From JAWVZU01 sp033722075 (GTDB taxonomy: Bacteria > Pseudomonadota > Gammaproteobacteria > Xanthomonadales > SZUA-38): a DNA stretch of 5,031 nucleotides. The notes under the pieces are model-generated. The model did not search any database and was not told the origin of the DNA. It worked only from the letters and a program-made list of their open reading frames with translations. A program made the translations under genes and the position numbers. Positions 1 through 5,031 of this stretch are shown piece by piece; within the stretch, counting starts at the first letter, position 1; the number at the start of each line of letters is the position of its first letter. Location of the stretch: NCBI GenBank assembly GCA_033722075.1, contig JAWVZU010000269.1, positions 1 through 5,031 of the forward strand. Direction: 5' to 3'.

Positions 1-1826
1 AGGAAACCCTCCCCGGTGTGGGTCGGATCGAAATAGGCTGCCGTGTTTCCCGGCTGCATGAGGAAAGCCGCCGGTTGATCGATCGCCGTGATCGGCACCT
101 GCAGGGTCCGGTCAACCCCGCCGATATCCCCTTCGACACCGTTCCCGTCCTCGTAGCCCACCCAGTGACCCGGCCCCCAGTCGACCGGGGTCGCGGGATC
201 CGCATCATTGTTCTGACCGACCATATCGTTGGCGGCAATTTCGATCGTGACGTCAACGACACCATCGGCCTCGTCCACAACCTCCTCTGCCAGCACCAAG
301 TCCTGCACGAAGGTGTCGTCGGCGTAGCGCAGGTAACCGTCGGGCGAACCGCCGGCGGTATTGGTCCAGCGCAGCTCCACCCGCGCGAAAGGCAGGCTCT
401 GCCCTTCCCGGGAAAGGCCCGCAACGGCGCTGTTGCCGAAGCGCGGCTGCCCCGGCAACGGCGCGACCAATCCGTTTTCGCGATAGCGCATCGGCTTGTC
501 GAAGGCCACCCACAGACGGTAGGCCCGGCCCGCTTCGAGGGGCTGGAGCACGTCGAGATGGAGGACGCGCGTGTCAGCGTCCACCACATCCCACTCCGCG
601 TCATAGACGACCGCGCCGGTCGCGCTGTCGATGAAGCGCAGAGCGGTCACGGAGGGCGGCCCGGCCTGATGGTAGTAGACGACCACAAAGCTCTCGGCGA
701 GGGTATCCCGGACTCGCCGGACTTGATCGGCCGGCAGAATGAACCCGTCGTGGGAGTTGGAACCGAGCCCGCCATAGTCGGCTCCGCCGCCCGGCAATCC
801 GGCGCGGGTTCCGTCGGAAGGTTCGACTTCGAGCGTCCAGGACGGGACCTGGAAGTTGAATGCAAAGTACTCGTCCGTGGACCCGACCAGCGGAAAGCTC
901 ACCTCGGGATAGACCTTGTTGCCCGGCAACTCCGCTTGATGGCCCGCGAAGTCGGCCAGCAGCTGGGATTGAATGGCATTGCGGCGCGAGTTGTCGGTTC
1001 GAATCGAATAGATCAACTGGGCATAGGAGTGGACATCGGTGAAGGCCCGCAGGCGACTCGCCGGGGCCAGCTCCGCGGCTGAAATCATGGCGCGGATTTC
1101 CGGCTCCGACTCCGGTCCCGTTCCCCGGTAGACGATCGACTCGCGATCGCCGGAGGAACCGCCGGAATTCCAGAACGGGGCGTTATTACGGTTCAGGTCG
1201 ACACCCAATAGGTGGTCCGCGACGGTAAACAGGTCCTGGTCCACGCTGCGCATGTTCTTGCGTCGCATCCGCCCGTCGCGCGGCCAGGTGTCGGACATGG
1301 GGTCGCTCTCGAGATAGTTGGACCGTGGATAGCGCTGCGTCTGGAGGAATCCGTCCACGTTGAGGACCGGGATCATGACGATGTTCATATGATCCAGAAG
1401 ATATTCGTGAACCCAGTCGTCATCCGCGCGCAGGAGAATCCACTCCATCAGACCGGTCAGCACCTCCGGAGACTGCCATTCCCGGGCGTGGACTCCGCCC
1501 TGGATCATCACGGCCGACTCGGGCAAGCCGGTGGGCGTGACGAAGTCCGAGTCTCCCAGACGATAGGCCCAGATTTCCCGGTTTTCCATGGTCCGGCCCA
1601 CCACGAATCCATCCACCAGATCGCGGGTCAGCATGAAATTCTGATGGCGGATGAACAATCCCGAGTAGGTCCTGAAGCCGTTGAAGGGCAAGGCCGTATC
1701 CACCGGAATCGGGACCGGATAGCCCAGGCCCAGCTCCCCCGGGCCCTCGGTCCATTCGGCAAGCCGTTGCGCGGACGCACCGGCGCTGAGGGAAAGCAGC
1801 AGCAGGCAAGCGATCAATCGACCCAT
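1..1826 (-). CDS. Secreted M14-family zinc carboxypeptidase (3' end outside window)
   Basis: Probable exported metallocarboxypeptidase that removes C-terminal residues from peptides outside the cytoplasm. The frame is open for 608 codons from ATG 1826 to the window edge. Residues 1-19 form a signal peptide (Leu-rich core, ASA-Q cleavage site). The catalytic domain covers about 50-385. By eye against carboxypeptidase A, zinc ligands are H113 and E116 in GGVHAREW and H266 in DVHSY; substrate-binding R189 lies in RRKN and N212-R213 in DLNRN; the general base is E333 in WTLEVEPS. The position of Tyr248 appears to be Ser310. There is no long activation propeptide of the pancreatic type. Residues 388-585 look like two beta-rich accessory domains. 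The visible end (AAYFDPTHTGEGF) begins a further domain resembling aromatic/DP/GxGF tails of secreted proteins. The start overlaps the upstream gene by 13 nt. The M14 call is firm; substrate and exact subfamily are unknown. Confidence 0.93.
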   Translation of the reverse strand, partial: MGRLIACLLLLSLSAGASAQRLAEWTEGPGELGLGYPVPIPVDTALPFNGFRTYSGLFIRHQNFMLTRDLVDGFVVGRTMENREIWAYRLGDSDFVTPTGLPESAVMIQGGVHAREWQSPEVLTGLMEWILLRADDDWVHEYLLDHMNIVMIPVLNVDGFLQTQRYPRSNYLESDPMSDTWPRDGRMRRKNMRSVDQDLFTVADHLLGVDLNRNNAPFWNSGGSSGDRESIVYRGTGPESEPEIRAMISAAELAPASRLRAFTDVHSYAQLIYSIRTDNSRRNAIQSQLLADFAGHQAELPGNKVYPEVSFPLVGSTDEYFAFNFQVPSWTLEVEPSDGTRAGLPGGGADYGGLGSNSHDGFILPADQVRRVRDTLAESFVVVYYHQAGPPSVTALRFIDSATGAVVYDAEWDVVDADTRVLHLDVLQPLEAGRAYRLWVAFDKPMRYRENGLVAPLPGQPRFGNSAVAGLSREGQSLPFARVELRWTNTAGGSPDGYLRYADDTFVQDLVLAEEVVDEADGVVDVTIEIAANDMVGQNNDADPATPVDWGPGHWVGYEDGNGVEGDIGGVDRTLQVPITAIDQPAAFLMQPGNTAAYFDPTHTGEGF

Positions 1827-2893
1827 TTTGCCACCTCATCGGCAAACCCGGCCGCCGACGGATCCGCCTGCAGCTGTTTCAGGGCGGTGCGGGAGCCGTC
1901 CGAACCCTCGAGCTTCAGGCCCAGCGCTGCCCGCTTGCGCGCCAGTTCCGGCTGGTCGGCATCCAGCGCGACAGCCGCCAGTACATCGACGGCGCCGCCC
2001 CGGGCCAGCGCCAGGGCCATGTCCGCTCCGGTCTGCGGATCCGCCAAGGCATGGACCACCCGGTGCGTCTTTGCAGCGTTCAGCTCACCATACTCCGCCA
2101 GGCGAACCATGGACGGACCGGCCCCCGGAAGGTCACTTGACGCAAGCTGTTTCCAAAAGGCGACTGCCTGATCCGCGGGTAGCATGTCATCCGCCCGCGC
2201 AACCAGTGGAACGCTCGTACCAAAGCGGGCGGCGGTTTCCAGCGCCCGCGCGTCGCCGAAGGCGCGACTCAGCGGCTCGGCCAGCGAGGCGGCTTCCGGG
2301 CGTTGCTCCAGCACCGTCTGCCAGGCCGGCCAGGTGATTTCGAGTTCCGCTGGCGAGATGGCACTGATTGCCTGCCGCAGCCCCTGGATTTCGGGGGCGC
2401 TCAGGGGCGCCCCGGCAAGCCGGTCGAAGTGTTCGAAGTTGCCCCGGTCCAGGGCCGCCAGGGTCAAATCACGCTGCGTTTCCGCAGCCCAGGCGTGTAG
2501 TGTGCCGGCCGCCGCTGCGGCTACGTTGTAAAGCGGTACCGGATGGCGGGTAAACTCGGAGGGGACCAGCACCGCAGCCTGGTATTCGGTCAGCGCGTCC
2601 AAAACGGGCAAGACGTGACTCTGTGGCGGCAAGTCGCGCAGGGCGAATGCGAACTCGTAGAGGATCCGCTCGCGGGCCGGCGCGGGCAGGTCCGCCCCCA
2701 TGATCCTTTCGACGTCGTCGGCCACGACCTGCTGCGGCGACCAGGGCACTGAAGAAAGCAGCCGCTGGATTTCAGCCGCCGCTGTCGGGCTGGAAGCTTC
2801 CGCCAGGGCTGCCTCTCGGCGCCACTCTTCGGCATGCCCGGTGGCAACCAGAAAGGCGCCAAGAAGGCATGCGGACCATCTCGTTCTGTTCAT
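1814..2893 (-). CDS. Exported Ala-rich helical protein of unknown function, coupled to M14 peptidase
   Basis: I do not recognise this 359-residue protein. Residues 1-21 are a typical signal peptide (MNRTRW, hydrophobic LLGAFLVATG, cleavage GHA-EE). Cys9 precedes the hydrophobic core and does not form a lipobox, so a soluble periplasmic or secreted product is likelier than a lipoprotein. The mature part is rich in Ala, Leu, Glu and Arg, has few glycines and no obvious catalytic motif. Its C-terminal third reads as short paired helices (ALADPQTGADMALALARGG, then VDVLAAVALDADQPELARKR), which suggests a HEAT- or TPR-like alpha-solenoid for protein binding; that is inference. The start is set by the signal peptide, since no good Shine-Dalgarno precedes it. 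The last 13 nt overlap the carboxypeptidase start, so the two are probably made together. It may act as a partner, chaperone or inhibitor of that enzyme, but nothing in the sequence proves this. Confidence 0.85.
   Translation of the reverse strand: MNRTRWSACLLGAFLVATGHAEEWRREAALAEASSPTAAAEIQRLLSSVPWSPQQVVADDVERIMGADLPAPARERILYEFAFALRDLPPQSHVLPVLDALTEYQAAVLVPSEFTRHPVPLYNVAAAAAGTLHAWAAETQRDLTLAALDRGNFEHFDRLAGAPLSAPEIQGLRQAISAISPAELEITWPAWQTVLEQRPEAASLAEPLSRAFGDARALETAARFGTSVPLVARADDMLPADQAVAFWKQLASSDLPGAGPSMVRLAEYGELNAAKTHRVVHALADPQTGADMALALARGGAVDVLAAVALDADQPELARKRAALGLKLEGSDGSRTALKQLQADPSAAGFADEVAKWVD
1832..1837 (-). promoter_or_regulatory. Shine-Dalgarno of the carboxypeptidase gene
   Basis: On the minus strand GAGGTG lies 5 nt before ATG 1826. 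It sits inside the last codons of the upstream gene (its Glu-Val codons), so ribosomes finishing that gene reach the TGA at 1814-1816 just past this start. This strong site fixes the carboxypeptidase start and supports translational coupling. Confidence 0.8.
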
Positions 2894-2953
2894 GAGGTGA
2901 CGAATCCGAGTTAAGTCGTTGAAGCCCCGTAGATTACTGTAAGCGGCACTTGC
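2894..2953 (-). other. 60-nt gap between BtuF-like gene and exported helical protein gene
   Basis: This short spacer has no clear terminator: I see no GC stem followed by a T run. Weak -10-like words (TACAGT, TAATCT on the minus strand) occur, but no well-placed -35. The bases just before ATG 2893 read TCACCTC, the reverse of what a ribosome binding site should be. The spacer is compatible with read-through from the upstream gene or with a weak separate promoter. Confidence 0.4.
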
Positions 2954-3751
2954 TCAACAACCGAATCGGCGTTGCACCGGAGTTTCGTCCACGCAATGCG
3001 CAACAATGGACTTCAGGGCAGCCAGCCCCTCGATGAGCCGCGGGCCGGGCCGGCCCAGCCACGCTTCGGTGACGCAATAGATGCGGTCGCGTTCAATTGC
3101 CCGCAGTCCCTGCCAGGCATCACGGCGCCGAACCACCTCGGGCCGGTACTTCTCGAACGGGACTCCGCACCAGGAGATCACCACCGCGTCCGGCGCCGCC
3201 GCCAGCACCTCGGCATCTTCCACGGGCCCACTCTTGGCATCGAGCTCAGACCAGGGATTGATGCCCCCGGCGAGGTCCAGGAGCTGCGTCACCCACGAGT
3301 CACGCCCGGGCACGATGACCGGCTTCGGCCACCACTCCACGAGGACTCGCGGGCGCGGGGATGCCACCGGCGCAGCGACCAGCGCTGCTTCGAACCGGCG
3401 GGCAAGCGCCTCGCCACGATCCGGCACGCCCAGCGCATCGGCGATCACTCGGATATCCCGAGGCACGTGTTCGAGCCGGGTGGGTTCTACGACCAGCATC
3501 GGCAAGCCCGCCTGCTGCAGTCGTGCCACGCACTGTTCGTGGCCCGGGATCGTGAGTGACGTGATGACCAGGTCCGGTTTCAGGGCTGCAACCCGCTCGA
3601 CGTCGATCTCCTGATCCGGACCGATACGCGCCGTTTCCCTGACGATCTCAGGGGGATAGTCGGAATGGTCGTCCGTTCCGACGATCTGGTCTCCCAGACC
3701 CAGGGCGCAGACGATCTCGGTGTTGGAGCAGGTGTGGGTCACGATTCGCAT
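2954..3751 (-). CDS. Cobalamin-binding-type (BtuF-like) helical-backbone substrate-binding protein lacking a signal peptide
   Basis: This 265-residue protein matches the COG0614/BtuF family of bilobed, helical-backbone metal or corrinoid receptors. The N-lobe shows CSNTEIVCALGLGDQIVGTD and SDYPPE (about 9-35), then IDVERVAALKPDLVITS (49-65). A long inter-lobe helix follows at about 94-128. The C-lobe has VIVPGRDSWVTQLLDLAGGINPW (145-167), SGPVEDAEVLAAAPDAVVIS (174-193) and the end motif RPGPRLIEGLAALK (234-247). The usual periplasmic export signal is absent: the protein begins directly with the first beta strand, and an in-frame TAA two codons upstream rules out a longer start. It is therefore predicted to be cytoplasmic. 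No BtuC/BtuD-type permease or ATPase gene adjoins it in the window. Corrinoid is the likeliest ligand by family, but siderophore or haem cannot be excluded. It is divergent from the membrane protein gene at 4104 and may be cotranscribed with the genes after it. Confidence 0.85.
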   Translation of the reverse strand: MRIVTHTCSNTEIVCALGLGDQIVGTDDHSDYPPEIVRETARIGPDQEIDVERVAALKPDLVITSLTIPGHEQCVARLQQAGLPMLVVEPTRLEHVPRDIRVIADALGVPDRGEALARRFEAALVAAPVASPRPRVLVEWWPKPVIVPGRDSWVTQLLDLAGGINPWSELDAKSGPVEDAEVLAAAPDAVVISWCGVPFEKYRPEVVRRRDAWQGLRAIERDRIYCVTEAWLGRPGPRLIEGLAALKSIVAHCVDETPVQRRFGC

Positions 3752-3847
3752 GACTTAGCCCGGATGTCGCATGAGTTGTCGGGAATTTGCTTCGGGCCTC
3801 CTGCCCTCCGCCCGTGCGGGGCCAGCTGCGCTGTCCGAAAATCGCTC

Positions 3848-3863
3848 CCGACGCTTTTGTCGG
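3848..3863 (-). other. Leader hairpin upstream of BtuF-like gene
   Basis: CCGAC and GTCGG pair perfectly around a 6-nt loop. On the minus strand the loop is AAAAGC, and flanking CTC/GAG can extend the stem past a small bulge. A TTTT run follows six bases after the stem (plus-strand 3838-3841), so the layout is only weakly terminator-like. It would lie in the 5' leader of the BtuF-like transcript. Confidence 0.3.
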
Positions 3864-3918
3864 TCGAGCTCGCGATGCCAGCTTGTTCGATCGGCCGCAA
3901 CAGCGTAGCAGGAACTAC

Positions 3919-3924
3919 GTTATA
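3919..3924 (-). promoter_or_regulatory. Possible -10 element (TATAAC) for the BtuF-like gene
   Basis: On the minus strand TATAAC matches the sigma-70 -10 consensus at five of six positions and stands out in GC-rich surroundings. At 17 nt spacing the -35 would be CGCCGT, a poor match, so the promoter would be weak or activator-dependent. One copy of the 10-bp direct repeat lies in the spacer and the other just upstream of the -35 position. Confidence 0.3.
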
Positions 3925-3929
3925 AGGGC

Positions 3930-3961
3930 GATCGGGCGAGACGGCGCGCGAGATCGGGCGA
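3930..3961. repeat. Two exact copies of GATCGGGCGA, 22-bp period
   Basis: GATCGGGCGA occurs at 3930-3939 and again at 3952-3961. The 22-bp start-to-start spacing is close to two helical turns, which would put both copies on nearly the same DNA face. The position next to the possible -10 element and between divergent genes fits a transcription-factor operator. The regulator is unknown and the copies could be coincidental in GC-rich DNA. Confidence 0.45.
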
Positions 3962-4012
3962 AAAACCGACAGCGCGCAAACTGAACGCCCCAAGATCAAC
4001 CTGCGGTGAGCG

Positions 4013-4080
4013 TAACTCATTGATTCGAATTACTCGCACCGATGATGCGCAGGTAACTCGTGCAATGTCCGGGCTAACTG
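4013..4080. repeat. Cluster of four TAACTC-like hexamers before the membrane protein gene
   Basis: TAACTC is at 4013-4018 and 4054-4059, with one-mismatch relatives TTACTC at 4030-4035 and TAACTG at 4075-4080. Start spacings are 17, 24 and 21 bp, all on the plus strand, ending 23 bp before ATG 4104. They could be low-affinity binding sites for a regulator, or chance in a locally AT-richer promoter region. Confidence 0.25.
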
Positions 4081-4090
4081 TACCGGTGAT

Positions 4091-4094
4091 AGGA
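4091..4094 (+). promoter_or_regulatory. Shine-Dalgarno AGGA of the small membrane protein gene
   Basis: AGGA lies 9 nt before ATG 4104. With the MKRR-plus-hydrophobic N-terminus that follows, it favours this start over the in-frame TTG at 4020. Confidence 0.5.
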
Positions 4095-4103
4095 TTGCGC
4101 CCC

Positions 4104-4469
4104 ATGAAACGACGAAGCATTCTGGGATCGATCGGGCTGCTGCTGGGCGGATTTGCGTTGATCGTCGCCGTGGTGAGTCATTTCGCGGGTCCTTTCGCAC
4201 CGGAACCTACTCTGGCGGAATCCTTCCGGGAAACGGCAGCCGAACTTCGCGCAGCAATGGAAGGCGAAGAGCCGGACTCAGCGCAGCCATTCTACGCCGA
4301 CTGGGATATCGACCGGCGGCTTGCCGTGGGCAGCGGCATCACCGGCGGGCTGGCAGTGGTTCTCGGCTTCCTTGCGCTTGCCCGGCGCGAGGACCTGTTC
4401 GTGGCGGGCAGCGCCATAGCGCTCGGCGCGCTGACGGTGGTGTTTCAGCTGGTGACCGCGGGCGGCTGA
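4104..4469 (+). CDS. Small inner-membrane protein with three predicted helices, unknown function
   Basis: This 121-residue protein of unrecognised function starts MKRRSILGS, a positive N-terminus followed by a first membrane helix at about 6-28. A loop at about 30-72 is acidic and helix-prone (ETAAELRAAMEGEEPDSA). Two further helices lie at about 74-94 and 98-119, joined by the short charged turn ARRED. The positive-inside rule suggests an N-in, C-out topology with the 30-72 loop in the periplasm. The first helix might instead act as an uncleaved signal anchor. ATG 4104 is chosen because AGGA precedes it and because an extension to the TTG at 4020 would add 28 polar residues before the membrane helix. 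The gene is divergent from the BtuF-like gene, and its last 25 nt overlap the end of truD on the other strand. No enzymatic motif is visible. Confidence 0.8.
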   Translation: MKRRSILGSIGLLLGGFALIVAVVSHFAGPFAPEPTLAESFRETAAELRAAMEGEEPDSAQPFYADWDIDRRLAVGSGITGGLAVVLGFLALARREDLFVAGSAIALGALTVVFQLVTAGG

Positions 4470-5031
4470 ACCGCACCCAGTTCGCTCAGAACGGTCGTGG
4501 CAAATGCGCCCGGCTCCAGGGCGAAGCGCAGTTCAAGGTCGCCATCCATCCAGCTCCAGGCGAGATCGCCGGGCACCAGCCTCAGGCGGCGGCGCTCCTG
4601 GCGCAGTCCGGCCCGCTCGAGAAATTGCGCAAAAGCGGGCCATTCACCCACCACCGCCTGTTCCAGTTCCCTGACGGCGTCCCCGGTTGCGAGCGTGTCG
4701 CGGCCCCAGAGCGGACCGGTCGGATCGATCTCACCGTTTCGGCAACGCGGCTCCGTATCGACCGGGTCCGCATCCGGACCGAAAATCCCTCGGCTGCCCC
4801 GGGGCATCCAGACTTCACCGGAAAGTCCCCGGTCCCAGCATCCGGCCGCGACGCGCTCGCCGAGCACTGCATTGAAGAGGAACGCCCGGGCCGCTGACAG
4901 GGCCAGCGAGCGTCGTTGCCGTGGCAATCGGCCGCGGGCCATCGCGGCTCGCAGGTTCGAACCGTAGTTTCCAAAACGCTGTGGACCAAAGTAGTTGGGT
5001 ACCCCTTCGGCGGCGATTTCTCCGAGCCTCG
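4445..5031 (-). CDS. truD: tRNA pseudouridine synthase TruD, C-terminal part (5' end outside window)
   Basis: TruD converts uridine 13 of certain tRNAs, such as tRNA-Glu, to pseudouridine in the cytoplasm. The visible 194 residues begin at the right edge in the open frame and carry the family motif GVPNYFGPQRFGNYGSNLR. SAARAFLFNAVLGERV follows, and then the TRUD insertion domain, which includes NGEIDPTGPLWGR. The end has AGLRQERRRLRLVPGDLAWSW and a conserved-looking ELRFALEPGAFATTVLSEL segment. This fits the C-terminal half or slightly more of a protein of about 350 residues. The catalytic aspartate, near residue 80 in E. coli, lies outside the window. The internal ATG at 4942 is not the real start because the motif above precedes it in frame. 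In many gammaproteobacteria surE follows truD; here a convergent membrane protein gene lies there instead, so truD ends its transcription unit. The TGA is at 4445-4447. Confidence 0.95.
   Translation of the reverse strand, partial: RLGEIAAEGVPNYFGPQRFGNYGSNLRAAMARGRLPRQRRSLALSAARAFLFNAVLGERVAAGCWDRGLSGEVWMPRGSRGIFGPDADPVDTEPRCRNGEIDPTGPLWGRDTLATGDAVRELEQAVVGEWPAFAQFLERAGLRQERRRLRLVPGDLAWSWMDGDLELRFALEPGAFATTVLSELGAVQPPAVTS

Larger units (their letters stand above)
3752..4103. other. Divergent intergenic region, about 350 nt, no convincing gene
   Basis: This region separates the BtuF-like gene (minus) from the small membrane protein gene (plus), so it should hold both promoters. A 93-codon minus frame (3739-4020) crosses it but lacks domain-like sequence or a good ribosome binding site. 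The region contains an exact 10-bp direct repeat, a TTATAA word, a hairpin at 3848-3863, a smaller hairpin at 3904-3917 and a set of TAACTC-like hexamers near the plus-strand gene. The minus transcript would have a leader of about 165 nt if the TATAAC word is the -10. Confidence 0.6.

Noticed and set aside
18..1082. 354-codon plus-strand open frame
   Set aside because: It lies entirely opposite the M14 carboxypeptidase, whose catalytic motifs are clear. Its protein is rich in Arg, Gly and His and shows no domain pattern. Long antisense frames are expected in GC-rich coding DNA.
1212..2171. 319-codon plus-strand open frame
   Set aside because: It spans two real minus-strand genes, and its second half is low-complexity Ser/Ala/Arg. 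It is a shadow frame.
2827..2893. Lipoprotein signal on the helical exported protein
   Set aside because: Cys9 lies before, not after, the hydrophobic core, and WSAC is not a lipobox. GHA-EE fits ordinary signal peptidase cleavage.
3848..3863. Rho-independent terminator
   Set aside because: The stem is only 5 bp, and the nearest T run follows six bases after it rather than directly.
3752..3920. Cobalamin riboswitch in the leader of the BtuF-like gene
   Set aside because: The minus strand has a fragment reminiscent of the core (AGCTGGCCCCGCACGGG). The B12-box GCCACTG and the other conserved core segments are not found in order, so the call is not supportable by eye. A covariance-model scan for the cobalamin family would decide.
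3739..4020. 93-codon minus-strand frame upstream of the BtuF-like gene
   Set aside because: It has no ribosome binding site or recognisable domain, and its residue composition looks random. It also covers the likely promoter and repeat elements.
4020..4103. Longer membrane protein starting at TTG 4020
   Set aside because: The 28 extra residues are polar and would precede a signal-anchor-like helix. AGGA before ATG 4104 gives a better start.
4582..4989. 135-codon minus-strand frame and several plus-strand frames within 4497-4967
   Set aside because: All lie in other frames of truD, whose family motifs establish the coding frame.

Overview
The window looks like ordinary chromosomal DNA from a GC-rich gammaproteobacterium. 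A truD-type tRNA pseudouridine synthase, a lone BtuF-like cobalamin-binding protein and secreted proteins with AxA signal peptides support this. The carboxypeptidase tail ends in an aromatic/Asp-Pro/GEGF-like motif that I associate loosely with the Wenzhouxiangella/Xanthomonadales side of the class. That placement is inference. I see no tRNA, rRNA, CRISPR array, transposase, phage gene or plasmid function.

Layout: five protein genes, two of them cut by the window edges. Minus strand, 3751 to 1: a signal-less BtuF-like protein (2954-3751), then a secreted, Ala-rich, probably helical-repeat protein of unknown function (1814-2893), then a secreted M14 zinc carboxypeptidase (1-1826, 3' end outside). 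The last two overlap by 13 nt, and the carboxypeptidase ribosome binding site lies inside the end of its upstream neighbour, so they are very likely translationally coupled. The BtuF-like gene lies 60 nt upstream of the pair and may or may not share its transcript.

Plus strand: a 121-residue, three-helix membrane protein (4104-4469) is divergent from the BtuF-like gene. The roughly 350-nt intergenic region between them holds an exact 10-bp direct repeat at a 22-bp period, a possible -10 element, small hairpins and a cluster of TAACTC-like hexamers. The membrane protein gene converges on the 3' end of truD (4445-5031, minus, 5' end outside) with a 25-nt tail-to-tail overlap.

Functionally this is a mix: RNA modification (truD), possible corrinoid binding, and an envelope/periplasm pair in which a peptidase is made together with an uncharacterised helical partner. 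I found no convincing new multi-gene system. The best leads are the unknown-protein/peptidase pair, an 8-bp inverted repeat that places an anti-Shine-Dalgarno-like sequence at one start and its complement at the next gene's Shine-Dalgarno, and the repeat-bearing divergent intergenic region.
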